DNA of 64,000 nucleotides from contig CBDDIB010000002.1 of the NCBI GenBank assembly GCA_965228695.1, forward strand, positions 3,100,001 to 3,164,000. The letters are read 5' to 3'. The notes beneath the pieces were generated by a model. It searched no databases, was not told the origin of the DNA, and was given only the letters and a program-made list of their open reading frames with translations. Position 1 is the first letter of the stretch. Every line of letters starts with the position of its first letter. This DNA is from JAJFJD01 sp965228695. Lineage in GTDB: Bacteria > Pseudomonadota > Alphaproteobacteria > UBA8366. Positions 51,186 to 60,084 of the stretch are shown in pieces. A program made the translations under genes and the position numbers.

Positions 51186-52049
51186 ATGAAATACACGCAA
51201 CTACGATCCTTTCACGCGGTTGCCAGGGACGGGAGCTTCACGCGGGCGGCCAGGAACTTGAACGTTTCCCAGCCGACCGTGACCGAACAGGTTCGTGAGT
51301 TGGAAGCGACCTACGCGATCGAGTTATTCAATCGGACCCAGCGCCAGGTCCGGCTCACCACGGTCGGACGATCCCTTTACGAAATCACCCAACGCTTCTT
51401 CGGGATCGTCGATGAAACCGACGAATTCCTGCGCGCGGCGGCGGACTATGGGGCAGGGCATCTGCGCGTGTCGTCCGTTCTCCCGTTCTTCATCGTCGGG
51501 ATTCTGACCGCGTTCCGCCAACAACATCCGCAGGTCAAAGTGTCGGTCGCGGCGGGAAACTCGGCGACGACGCGGAAAAGCCTTCTGGCCTATGAGTCGG
51601 ATGTCGGCATTTTGGCGGATCATGATCCGGATCACCGTCTTTTCACCCACATCCACGACAGCCATGCCTTGGTGGCGATTGTCAGCCGCCGGCATCCCTG
51701 GGCGCGCCGTCCGGGAATCAGCCTCGGTGACTTGGACGGCCAGCCCATGGTTCTCCGGGAAGTCGGTTCAAACACGCGCCGTGCCTTCGAAACCGCCGCC
51801 GCCGGTGCCGGCGTTTCGCCCACGATGGTCCTCGAAATCGAAAGCGGCGAGGCCATCCGCGAAGCCGTCGCCGAAGGGCACGGGATAGGCGTCTACGGCG
51901 AGCGATCGCTGCCGATCGATCCGCGCCTCAAAGTGCTTCCTTTCACGGATGTGAACGTTCGTCTGAACCGCTATCTCGCCTGTCTAAAGGAGCGTCGGGA
52001 CGAACATCTGGTGGCGGCGTTCTTCAGGGTTGCCGATCAAACGCGGTAA
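51186..52049 (+). CDS. LysR-family transcriptional regulator
   Basis: 287 residues. The N-terminal helix-turn-helix is typical: MKYTQLRSFHAVARDGSFTR, AARNLNVSQPTVTEQVRELE and LFNRTQRQVRLTTVGRSLYE. The effector domain follows (LRVSSVLPFFIVGILTAFRQ, VGILADHDPDHRLFTHIHDS). It is divergent from tctB, the usual arrangement of a LysR activator with its target operon, and carries a strong palindrome in the gap. The inducer is probably the compound taken up by the Tct system or a degradation product; this is inferred from position. Confidence 0.93.
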   Translation: MKYTQLRSFHAVARDGSFTRAARNLNVSQPTVTEQVRELEATYAIELFNRTQRQVRLTTVGRSLYEITQRFFGIVDETDEFLRAAADYGAGHLRVSSVLPFFIVGILTAFRQQHPQVKVSVAAGNSATTRKSLLAYESDVGILADHDPDHRLFTHIHDSHALVAIVSRRHPWARRPGISLGDLDGQPMVLREVGSNTRRAFETAAAGAGVSPTMVLEIESGEAIREAVAEGHGIGVYGERSLPIDPRLKVLPFTDVNVRLNRYLACLKERRDEHLVAAFFRVADQTR

Positions 52050-52094
52050 CCGGGATACCGCTTGCGACCGTCCGGGAGCGCCGAAGGATAACGG

Positions 52095-52916
52095 TCAGGC
52101 CGGTGTCCAATCCGGCCGGCCTTCGCTCTTCCGCTCGTAGGGCACCCGATACGTATCCAGGAAGTCGTGGAAATGGACGGTGGTTTGCTGCTCGGTCAGG
52201 AAGACGACCGCGTAGGCGGGGGGCTCGTGGCTTTTCGGCACGGTTTCGATGACGTCGAAGTCCAACGGCGTTTGGTGACTGGTGGCGCGCAGCGTCGTGT
52301 AGGGAATGCCGCGCCAACTGCCGGCGATGGGGCGATGGACATGGCCGAAGAAGATGTGGCGGACATTGTCGAAATCCGCGAGGACATCGCCGATCCGGTC
52401 CCCGTCGGCGCCCAGTCCGATCCGGTCGATGCACGGAATGCCGACATCGAAAGGCGGATGGTGCATGAACAGGTACACCGGCTTGTCGCGGGACCGGTCG
52501 AGCGTGTCCCGCAACCAAGCCAACCGGGCGTCGCAATAGCTGCCCCAACCCTTACCCTGTTCGACGGTATCCAAAATCACGAACCGGCCCGCGCTGGTAT
52601 CGACCGTGGTTTGCAGAAAACCCTCCGAATCCTTTGGTATATCCGGAAACTCCGCGAGCAGGCTGTCGCGCTTGTCATGATTGCCGACCAGGAGATGGAT
52701 CGGAACGCGCAGTTTCGCCAGGGACGCCTTCAGATCTTCATAGGCTTTCGGCTGCGCCACATGCGCCAGGTCGCCCGTCAGAACGCATAGCTCGGCATCG
52801 GCATGGTTCCGGTTGATGTCGTCGATGCACGCGTCGAGGCGCTCGCACGGGTTCAAGCCGTGCAGTATCTCGCCGCGCGGCACGAGGTGGGTATCGGTGA
52901 AGTGAATGAATTTCAT
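52095..52916 (-). CDS. Metallophosphoesterase (class III phosphodiesterase, CpdA/GpdQ-like)
   Basis: 273 residues with the five metallophosphoesterase motifs: FTDTHLVPRG (D8, H10), TGDLAHV, LVGNHDKRDS, FMHHPPFDVG and FFGHVHRPIA. Length and order match cAMP phosphodiesterase CpdA and the glycerophosphodiesterase GpdQ. ATG 52916 overlaps the ATPase stop by 4 bp, so the gene is the last member of the ABC-transporter operon. The imported compound may thus be a phosphodiester (glycerophosphodiester) or phosphonate-like molecule; the binding protein is of the peptide type, so this is an inference. Confidence 0.88.
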   Translation of the reverse strand: MKFIHFTDTHLVPRGEILHGLNPCERLDACIDDINRNHADAELCVLTGDLAHVAQPKAYEDLKASLAKLRVPIHLLVGNHDKRDSLLAEFPDIPKDSEGFLQTTVDTSAGRFVILDTVEQGKGWGSYCDARLAWLRDTLDRSRDKPVYLFMHHPPFDVGIPCIDRIGLGADGDRIGDVLADFDNVRHIFFGHVHRPIAGSWRGIPYTTLRATSHQTPLDFDVIETVPKSHEPPAYAVVFLTEQQTTVHFHDFLDTYRVPYERKSEGRPDWTPA

Positions 52917-54577
52917 GGCATCCCCGCGGATGAGTGTGATCCGGTTAGTTCGGTGTAGTCTTCACGGCGCGATGCGGCCGCCAAAAGTAGCCGCGTATAA
53001 GCGTGCGATGGATTGTCAAAAATACTGTGGGTCGGACCCGTTTCGACGACCTTTCCATCCTTCAGTACCACCGTCTCGTCCGCGACCCGTTTTATGACGC
53101 CGAGATCGTGGCTGATGAACAGGCAGGCGGCCCCGGATTTTCGCTGAATGCCTTTAAGGAGTTCCAGCACATGGGCTTGTACCGAGACGTCCAGCGCCGA
53201 CGTGATCTCGTCGCAGAGAAGCAGGTCGGGCTCGGCGGCGAAGGCACGGGCGATCGCCACACGTTGCTGCTGACCGCCGGACAATTGTCGCGGGAATCGC
53301 CTCAAGAGGTCGGCCGATAGCTCCATATCCTCGAGGAGTTCGACGGCTCTGTCCCGGGCCGGCTTTCCCTTTACGCCGAAGAATATCTCCTGCGGACGGG
53401 TCAGGATGGTCTCGATACGGCGGCGAGGGTTCAGCGAGGACAGCGGATCCTGAAACACGAGCTGAATCCTGCGCCGCAGGTCTGGCGTGCGGTGCTTGTC
53501 GACCATGTCGATTGAATTGCCGTCGAAGGTAACCGAGCCGGATGTCGGGGCGAGCAGACCCGCGATGATATTCGCTATGGTCGACTTACCGCTTCCCGAC
53601 TCGCCGACAAGGCCCAATGCTTCGCCAGGATGCAGTTGAAAGGAGACGTCGTCGACCGCGAGGGCCTCGTCCCGCGGCTTGAACAATGCCGCGACCGACC
53701 ATCGTTGCGCATACCGAAACGAAAGCCGGTCTGTGGTTAGAAGTGGCTCGGCTACCGATTTTTTGGGAGGCGGCGCGGCAACGGTTGCGTCCACGCGGGG
53801 GATTGCGGCCGCCAGCATCTTGCCATAGTCGGTTTGCGGCGCGGAAAAAACGCGGGACGCGTCGCCGCGTTCGACGACTTTGCCGTCGAGCATGACCAGC
53901 ACCTTCTGGCACATGTAGTCGGTTAGCGTCAGATCATGGGTGATGTAGACGAGGGCTGTTCCCAACCGGTCGCGCAGTTCCTTGACCAGTTTTAGAACCT
54001 GCATCTCGGTCGTCGTATCGAGGGCCGTCGTCGGCTCGTCCAGGATCAGCAGATCGGGCTCGCAGGCCAACGCGCCGGCGATCACGATGCGCTGGCGTTG
54101 GCCGCCGGAGTTTTCGTGCGGGAAGCGGCCGTAGATCGTCTCCGGTGTCGGCAGGTTGGTGCCCTCGAAGAGTTTAAGGGTATGGACGCGCGCCTGCAGG
54201 GCGTCGAGCTTTTGGTGGATGCGCAGGATTTCATCGATCTGGTCCCCGACCTTCATGTGATAGGTCAATGACGTCAGGGGATCTTGCGGTACCATTGCGA
54301 TGCGTCTGCCGCGCAATCCGCGAATCTTTTCGTCGTCGAATTGCAGGATATCCTCGCCGTTGAACCGTACCTCGCCGCCGAGGATCGTGCCGCCGGGCCG
54401 GGTATAGGCCATCAGCGCGCGGGCAACGGTGGATTTGCCGCAGCCGCTCTCGCCGACGATGCCGAGTGTTTCTCCCTTGTCGAGCGTGAAGCTGACGTCG
54501 TCGACCGCCATCGTAAGACCGCCCGATGATGGATTGCCGTAGCCGACTTGGAGGTTTTTCACGTCGAGGAGCGTCAT
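52913..54577 (-). CDS. Dipeptide-type ABC transporter ATP-binding protein, fused DppD-DppF
   Basis: 554 residues comprising two ABC ATPase domains in one chain. Domain 1 has Walker A GESGCGKST near residue 41, signature NSGGQRQR and Walker B LLILDEPTTALD; domain 2 has Walker A GESGSGKST near 341, signature LSGGQQQR and LLLCDEITSALDVSVQ. Each is followed by the short oligopeptide-type C-terminal extension (TDYGKMLAAAIP; SHAYTRLLLAAA). Fusion of both ATPases is common in alphaproteobacterial peptide/opine importers. It begins 8 bp after the permease stop and overlaps the phosphodiesterase gene by 4 bp. Confidence 0.93.
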   Translation of the reverse strand: MTLLDVKNLQVGYGNPSSGGLTMAVDDVSFTLDKGETLGIVGESGCGKSTVARALMAYTRPGGTILGGEVRFNGEDILQFDDEKIRGLRGRRIAMVPQDPLTSLTYHMKVGDQIDEILRIHQKLDALQARVHTLKLFEGTNLPTPETIYGRFPHENSGGQRQRIVIAGALACEPDLLILDEPTTALDTTTEMQVLKLVKELRDRLGTALVYITHDLTLTDYMCQKVLVMLDGKVVERGDASRVFSAPQTDYGKMLAAAIPRVDATVAAPPPKKSVAEPLLTTDRLSFRYAQRWSVAALFKPRDEALAVDDVSFQLHPGEALGLVGESGSGKSTIANIIAGLLAPTSGSVTFDGNSIDMVDKHRTPDLRRRIQLVFQDPLSSLNPRRRIETILTRPQEIFFGVKGKPARDRAVELLEDMELSADLLRRFPRQLSGGQQQRVAIARAFAAEPDLLLCDEITSALDVSVQAHVLELLKGIQRKSGAACLFISHDLGVIKRVADETVVLKDGKVVETGPTHSIFDNPSHAYTRLLLAAASRREDYTELTGSHSSAGMP

Positions 54578-54585
54578 CGCGACCC

Positions 54586-55437
54586 TCAGTGCAGACCGCG
54601 CGCGGCGTCGAGGCCGAGCGCGTTCGCAAGTCCGTCACTGGCAAAATTCAGCCCGATGACAAGGGTGCTGATGAAAAATGCGGGCAGCAGGATGAGCCAC
54701 GGCGCCGCGTAAATTTGCCCGACGCCTTCGGAAACCATCAACCCCCAGTCCGGTGTCGGCGGTGAAATACCGAGGCCGAGAAACGACAATGCACTGACGA
54801 TCAAAATGGCCGAAGAGGTGCGGATCGCGAATTCGACGACAACGACCTCGACGACATTCGGGGTGAGTTCCCGCAGGATAACGGACAACACCGATTCCCC
54901 CCGCAGACGGGCAGCCTTCACATAAGCCAATGGCACCTGGGTCAACGCTTGCGCCCGGATGGTTCGCACCGCGCCCGGGAAATAGCTGAGGCCGACGACA
55001 ATCGTCAAAACCACGACCGAACGGCCGAACCCAACCACGAACAGGGCGACGAACAAGATGCCCGGAATGGAAAGCTTGGTATCGACGATGCGCATGACGA
55101 CATCATCGTAGAGGCCGCCGATATAGGCGGATGAAACCGCGAAGAAGGTACCGATCAGCACCGCGCCGAGAACGCCGATCATCGCAACGGTGATGGACGT
55201 ACGGCCGCCCATCAACAGGCGCGACAGATAGTCTCGTCCGATAACGTCCGTACCGAGCAGAAAGTCGCTGTGGCCCGGCGGAATCATCGGCATCGATACG
55301 AGTTGGGTTGGCCCATACGGAATCAGCAATGGTGCAAACAGGGCGCAGAAAAGATGAACCGCTACCAGCGCGACACCGATGGTCGTGCCGGGACTGTGGG
55401 TCAGGATCGATCCTAGCGATTTATCGTTCGCTAACAT
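54586..55437 (-). CDS. Peptide-type ABC transporter permease, DppC-like
   Basis: 283-residue inner-membrane permease with six helices. N-terminal TTIGVALVAVHLFCALFAPL and the typical DppC segment GTDVIGRDYLSRLLMGGRTS; the EAA loop is in YVKAARLRGESVLSVILREL; C-terminal GLGISPPTPDWGLMVSEGVG. It overlaps the upstream permease gene by 17 bp. It forms the heterodimeric pore with the 55421-56389 protein. Confidence 0.93.
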   Translation of the reverse strand: MLANDKSLGSILTHSPGTTIGVALVAVHLFCALFAPLLIPYGPTQLVSMPMIPPGHSDFLLGTDVIGRDYLSRLLMGGRTSITVAMIGVLGAVLIGTFFAVSSAYIGGLYDDVVMRIVDTKLSIPGILFVALFVVGFGRSVVVLTIVVGLSYFPGAVRTIRAQALTQVPLAYVKAARLRGESVLSVILRELTPNVVEVVVVEFAIRTSSAILIVSALSFLGLGISPPTPDWGLMVSEGVGQIYAAPWLILLPAFFISTLVIGLNFASDGLANALGLDAARGLH

Positions 55438-56389
55438 GGCTTCTCACTCTGGGGTCGAGGGCAATGATGGCGAAGTCCGCCAGCAGGTTCATGAGCACGA
55501 CCAGCAACGCGCCCAAAAATGCGATTGCCTGAACGACGTGGACTTCGCGGGTATCGACCGCCTCGATCAGTTCGATACCCAGCCCCGGATAGCCGAAGAC
55601 CTTCTCGACGACGATGAGTCCCGACAGGACGCCGGCCACATAAAGCGCCGTCGCGTTGAGCGTGGGGATCACGGATGCCGGCAGAACATGCCGGAGCACG
55701 ATTCGGTGCTCCGGTACGCCGGACAGGCGCGCGCGCTCGACGAAGTCGCTGTTCATCGTCTCCGCGAATCCGACCCGCAACAAGCGGCTCAAATGCGCGA
55801 CATGGCCGATGATGACGGTAATCGCCGGCAGCAGGGAAACCGCGAGCAATTGCAGTGGCGGTGCGTCGTTGAAGACGGTGATGACCGCCGGGAACAACGG
55901 AATCCAGACGGCGAAAATGATAATCAATACCGTTCCGATGACGAAGTCGGGGATCGAATATCCGATGATGGAGGTGGTCGAGACGATCGCGTCGGTGCGC
56001 CGGCCGCGCCAGTATCCGGCGGCGGCGCCGATGGCGAAGGCGACCGGCATGGTAATCAAGGTAATAACGGCGCCGAGCTGCAGTGAATTCAGCAGCGGGT
56101 CGAAGATAATCTCACCGATCGGAATTTTTTCGACCGTTGTCACGCCGAAATCTCCGACGACGGCGCCGGAGAGCCACGTGAAGAACCGGATCGGGGCGGG
56201 TATATCGAGACCCAGGTCGCGCCGCATTTCTTCGATTTCGGCTTGTGTCATCACGCTGACGTCGTCTTCGGTCAAATAGACGTCGAGCGCATCCCCCGGC
56301 AGAACTTCGGTCGCCAAGAAGACAAATACCGCAACTAGAAAAATAACGAGAACGGACAGGCCTGTCCGTCGGATCATTGCGGTGAGCAT
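55421..56389 (-). CDS. Peptide-type ABC transporter permease, DppB-like
   Basis: 322-residue inner-membrane permease. The first helix SVLVIFLVAVFVFLATEVLP ends with the DppB pattern LPGDALDVYL; later GYSIPDFVIGTVLIIIFAVW and the EAA loop FVERARLSGVPEHRIVLRHV, ending in VEKVFGYPGLGIELIEAVDT. It overlaps the downstream permease by 17 bp. A strong hairpin lies in the 106 bp between it and the preceding binding-protein gene. Confidence 0.93.
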   Translation of the reverse strand: MLTAMIRRTGLSVLVIFLVAVFVFLATEVLPGDALDVYLTEDDVSVMTQAEIEEMRRDLGLDIPAPIRFFTWLSGAVVGDFGVTTVEKIPIGEIIFDPLLNSLQLGAVITLITMPVAFAIGAAAGYWRGRRTDAIVSTTSIIGYSIPDFVIGTVLIIIFAVWIPLFPAVITVFNDAPPLQLLAVSLLPAITVIIGHVAHLSRLLRVGFAETMNSDFVERARLSGVPEHRIVLRHVLPASVIPTLNATALYVAGVLSGLIVVEKVFGYPGLGIELIEAVDTREVHVVQAIAFLGALLVVLMNLLADFAIIALDPRVRSHVSER

Positions 56390-56442
56390 TGGGTCACTCT
56401 CAATGTTTTCGCGACGTAAGGCACGAAGGCGAAAGCGGCGGA

Positions 56443-56478
56443 CGGGTTGATCGGCGGTGTGTACCGCCGATCAACCCG
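56443..56478 (-). other. 15-bp perfect hairpin between binding-protein and permease genes
   Basis: Stem CGGGTTGATCGGCGG with its exact complement and the 6-base loop TGTGTA, directly after the binding-protein stop. No T run follows on the minus strand, so it probably protects the 3' end of the binding-protein mRNA instead of acting as an intrinsic terminator. Confidence 0.7.
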
Positions 56479-56495
56479 ATCCTTGCAGGTGCAAC

Positions 56496-58073
56496 TTATG
56501 ACTTCCAAACAGTATCGAACTTACCGGACCAAGCCTGGGAATGTGCCTTCCATCCCTGAACGTTGGAGCGGTAAACGTCGATCGAGCGCCGTCCGATGAG
56601 GAACAGGGTCGGCACTTCGTCGTGCAGGATCCGTTGCATCTCGTGATAGATCGCGCGCCGTTCCTTTCGGTCGCCCGTCGCCATCGCTTTCTTGTACAGC
56701 GCGATGTACTCGTCGCCCTTCGGGCTGGGATGCCAGTAACCGCTTTCGTTGTAGGTGGGGCGCGCCATGCGGAAAAGGTTCGCGGCAGGGTTCCTCGGGC
56801 CGACGGGACCCATGGCGAAGCGGTGTTTGCGGGTCTTTTTCTTGTCTTCGACACGCCATTTGCGATAGCCGCTCTTTTGCCGCGCTTCGATGGGCAGGGT
56901 GATCCCTGCGTCTTTCACCGATTCCGACATGACCTGGAACACCCGGTCGATTTCCGGGTAGTAGCTCGAATAGTACAGCGTCGGCAGGGTGATGCCGTTG
57001 GGGTGTCCGGCTTCGGCCAGGAGCTTCTTGGCTTTCTTGACATCGCGGACGACGTCCTTGGGTAGGAAGTCGGCGTTGAAATTGGCCATATGCGTGTCGT
57101 TTGTGATCCACGCGGATTTACCGCCATAGACGATGTCGATGATCTTCTGGCGATCGATCGCCAACGTCAGTGCTTGACGGATTCGCTTGTCGTTGAAGGG
57201 CGATCCTTCGTATTTGGGCATCACGACCAGCATTTGCGAACCCGCCTTGGCGATGTCCACGACCGTGTCGGGCAGTTTCTCGAACTGCGGCACCATGGCC
57301 GGGTCGATGCCGAGCACCATGTCGAATTGCTTCGATCGATAGCCGTTCATCGCGGCGGACATCGGTTGCACCACCACCTCCAGCGAATCGAGATAGGGTC
57401 CGTCGCCCCAATACTTGTCGTTCGCCTCGTAGATGACGCGGCGTTGGGGGTCGATCTTGGCGAACTTGAACGGGCCGCTGCCGATGCCGTCCATCCCGAT
57501 CTTATCCAGCGGCGCCGCCGGCATGATCGCCTGACGGTATTCGGCCGCCCACCAACCGAATTCGGCATTGGGTGACTGCAGATGGAACCGAACCTTGTTG
57601 GGGCCGGCCTTTTCGACTTTCGCCAACATTTTCTTGGCGAATGACGTTCCCAGTTTCTTATTGCGATGAAAATCGTATGAGGAAATCACGTCCTCGACCG
57701 TCAGGTCGCGGCCATCGTGGAACTTGATGCCTTCGCGAATATCGACTTCCCAGACCGTTTGGTCGTCACTGACGGCTTCCCATTTGGTCGCCACCTCCGG
57801 ACGCACATTCAAATCCTGATCGACCCAGGTCAGCGCGTTGTAGACGTTCTTGGAGCGGATCTCGATCCCGGCGTAGGGATGCTTCGCCTTCTTCAGGCTC
57901 TTGTGTTTCGAATTGTGCCCGAGGACCGCATAAACCAGTTTTCCGCCTTTTTTTGGCTTTTCCGCCGCGAAACTAGCGCCGGGAAAAAGGATGTCTCCGA
58001 GGGTTAGAGCGACTGCAGTGCCCCCTGCACCTGCAATGACGAACCGACGTGTAAATACCGATTTCGGGTCCAT
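56496..58073 (-). CDS. Peptide-type ABC transporter substrate-binding protein
   Basis: 525 residues, cluster C (SBP_bac_5) binding protein. It starts with a likely Tat signal peptide (FTRRFVIAGAGGTAVALTLG, cleavage near SFAAEK). The family pattern is seen in YNALTWVDQDLNVRPEVATK, WEVDIREGIKFHDGRDLTVE, DVISSYDFHRNKKLGTSFAK and RQALTLAIDRQKIIDIVYGG. Ligands of this family range from peptides to opines, nickel and glycerophosphodiesters; not predicted here. It is the first gene of the operon, with AAAGGA before ATG 58073 and a 275-bp AT-rich upstream region. Confidence 0.93.
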   Translation of the reverse strand: MDPKSVFTRRFVIAGAGGTAVALTLGDILFPGASFAAEKPKKGGKLVYAVLGHNSKHKSLKKAKHPYAGIEIRSKNVYNALTWVDQDLNVRPEVATKWEAVSDDQTVWEVDIREGIKFHDGRDLTVEDVISSYDFHRNKKLGTSFAKKMLAKVEKAGPNKVRFHLQSPNAEFGWWAAEYRQAIMPAAPLDKIGMDGIGSGPFKFAKIDPQRRVIYEANDKYWGDGPYLDSLEVVVQPMSAAMNGYRSKQFDMVLGIDPAMVPQFEKLPDTVVDIAKAGSQMLVVMPKYEGSPFNDKRIRQALTLAIDRQKIIDIVYGGKSAWITNDTHMANFNADFLPKDVVRDVKKAKKLLAEAGHPNGITLPTLYYSSYYPEIDRVFQVMSESVKDAGITLPIEARQKSGYRKWRVEDKKKTRKHRFAMGPVGPRNPAANLFRMARPTYNESGYWHPSPKGDEYIALYKKAMATGDRKERRAIYHEMQRILHDEVPTLFLIGRRSIDVYRSNVQGWKAHSQAWSGKFDTVWKS

Positions 58074-58348
58074 GACGTATCCTTTCCCTGTCTGTGAGCG
58101 TTTAGCCTCACTGTTTCTATGATTTTATTGTTTCAGTTTAGTGCGAACCTACTCCTTCAGTGAAATTGGCAGCGAATGTGGGAAAATTCAGACGTGAATT
58201 CACCACCACCCGGTCCATAATTCCGCGGATGTTAATGGTCCTACGAACCTACCTATTGAACAAATAGAAAAAAGAGATAAGCAGTATTGGTTTAATAAAT
58301 GAGTGAGGCAAGAAACCGGAATATCTTGCGGCGTCGCCCAGCGGCGAT

Positions 58349-59569
58349 CTACCGCATCAGGTCGCGCAGCGAGATGTTTTCGTCGGCCAGGGCGTCGTCG
58401 TCGAGCGGTTTGCGGCCGCCGATCAGCCGGCGGGCAATGCGCATGTCGCGGGGGCGGTTGACGCTCATTGCGCCGACCACGCGGTCGCCGGCCATTTGGA
58501 AGCCGATGAAGTCGGCCGATCCGGGGATGCCGCGAAACACCACGCGGTCCCAGCTCTCCGGCAGGCCGGCGACCTGCAAATTGGCGTCGAACTGATCCGA
58601 CCACATCCACGGTACCTCGCCATAGGGCTGCGCGTCGCCGCACATGGTCTTGGCGGCGGCGATCGCCTGGTTCTGGGCGTTTTGCCAGGATTCCAGCCGG
58701 ATATGCCGGCCGTATAGCGGGTTCAGGTGATTGGTCACGTCGCCCGCCGCGTAGACGTCGGGAGCGGAGGTCCGACCCAATTCGTCGACGACGATACCAT
58801 TATCGACCGTGAGGCCCGCGCCGACGGCGACGGCGGTCTCGGGGATGATGCCGACACCGACGACCGCGAGGTCAGCCGGAATTCGCTCGTCATCGGCGGT
58901 CACCGCATGGGTCACGGAGCCGTCGCCTTCGAAGGAATCGATGCCGGTGTTCAAACGGATGTCGACGCCCTGCGCCGTGTGGAGGGTGAGAAACGCGTCC
59001 GACACTTCCGGCAGGACCGCGCGGCCCATCAGCCGGTCGGCCAATTCCAGCACGGTAACGGCGCAGCCTTGTTGCCGGGCGCTGGCGGCGACTTCGAGTC
59101 CGATGAACCCGCCGCCGACCACGACGACGCGTTTGCCGTCGCCCAAACGGTCCTGAATGGCGCGGCTGTCGTCCAGCGTGCGGAGATAATGGATATTCGC
59201 GCCGTCGGCGCCCGGCAGCGGCAGCCGCCGGACTGCGCCGCCGGTGGTGAGCAGCAGCTTGTCGTAGGAAACGCTGCTGCCGTCGTCGAGCGTCACGGTT
59301 TTCGCATCGGTGTCGAGCGCGGTCGCCCGCCGGCCGAGCCGGCAGTCGATGTCGTTCTCGGTGTAGAAGGCGTCATCCCGGACCGGCGTGTGCGCCTCGG
59401 GCCGTCCCTGAAGCAGTTCCTTGGACAGCGGTGGACGTTCATAGGGCAGGTGAGGCTCGTCGCCGATCAGGATGATCTTGCCCGCAAAACCCGCGCCGCG
59501 CATTGCCTCGACGGCACGGCCGCCGGCATGGCCCGCACCGACCACGACATATGTTTCGGAACCGGGCAT
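58349..59569 (-). CDS. Ferredoxin/rubredoxin reductase-type FAD oxidoreductase
   Basis: 406 residues, putidaredoxin-reductase family. FAD-binding TYVVVGAGHAGGRAVEAMRG at the N-terminus, LPYERPPLSKELLQG, NAD-binding VVVVGGGFIGLEVAASARQQ near 150, and the second FAD motif TSAPDVYAAGDVTNHLNPLY. The C-terminal PYGEVPWMWSDQFDANLQVA is normal. It follows the Rieske ferredoxin gene by 33 bp, so it presumably reduces this ferredoxin. The oxygenase served by the pair is not in the window. Confidence 0.92.
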   Translation of the reverse strand: MPGSETYVVVGAGHAGGRAVEAMRGAGFAGKIILIGDEPHLPYERPPLSKELLQGRPEAHTPVRDDAFYTENDIDCRLGRRATALDTDAKTVTLDDGSSVSYDKLLLTTGGAVRRLPLPGADGANIHYLRTLDDSRAIQDRLGDGKRVVVVGGGFIGLEVAASARQQGCAVTVLELADRLMGRAVLPEVSDAFLTLHTAQGVDIRLNTGIDSFEGDGSVTHAVTADDERIPADLAVVGVGIIPETAVAVGAGLTVDNGIVVDELGRTSAPDVYAAGDVTNHLNPLYGRHIRLESWQNAQNQAIAAAKTMCGDAQPYGEVPWMWSDQFDANLQVAGLPESWDRVVFRGIPGSADFIGFQMAGDRVVGAMSVNRPRDMRIARRLIGGRKPLDDDALADENISLRDLMR

Positions 59570-59602
59570 GGGCGAGTATCTCCGGGGAGGGGGTGTCGGT
59601 CG

Positions 59603-59917
59603 CTAGACTTTGACCAGGACCTTGCCGTCTTCGACCTTTACCTCGAAGGTGCGAAGTCCTTCGGACACGGGCGGGCAGAGGGCTTCGCCGGTCTTGATGT
59701 TGAACCGGCCTTCATGCAGGGGGCATTCGATTTCGTCGCCTTCCTGAAATCCGTGCACCATCGACGCGAAGGCATGCGTGCAGATATCGCTGGTCGCGTA
59801 TATGTCGCCGTCGACATTGAAGAGTGCGATTGCGGTATCGCCGACCTCGACCTTGATGGGCTCGTCGGGTGCGACGTCGTCTTTTGCTGCAACGGAGTGC
59901 CAGGTTGCCTCGGTCAT
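59603..59917 (-). CDS. Rieske [2Fe-2S] ferredoxin
   Basis: 104 residues, small bacterial Rieske ferredoxin of the biphenyl-dioxygenase type. The ligands are C-x-H in SDICTHAFASMVHGF and C-x2-H in ECPLHEGRFNIKTGEAL. ATG 59917 precedes a normal MTEATWHSVAA start, with GGGACGGAAAAG before it. The reductase gene downstream gives a complete electron-transfer chain from NADH to an unidentified terminal oxygenase. Confidence 0.92.
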   Translation of the reverse strand: MTEATWHSVAAKDDVAPDEPIKVEVGDTAIALFNVDGDIYATSDICTHAFASMVHGFQEGDEIECPLHEGRFNIKTGEALCPPVSEGLRTFEVKVEDGKVLVKV

Positions 59918-60084
59918 GGTTCTTTTCCGTCCCCTAAGTGAAAGGCCCCGAAAATCGGGACCGCGGTAATCCGAAAGGTGATTTTATATATAGAGTTCCC
60001 GGATTGGCGTCTCCAGTGTAATTTGGCGCACCGCCGCAGTCGCGGTAGGACCATTCCGTCGACAAAGCACCGATCCAATCCCGA

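Noticed and set aside
58074..58348. Sigma-54 promoter upstream of the ABC transporter binding-protein gene
   Set aside because: TGGC is present but the required GC element at the right distance is not.
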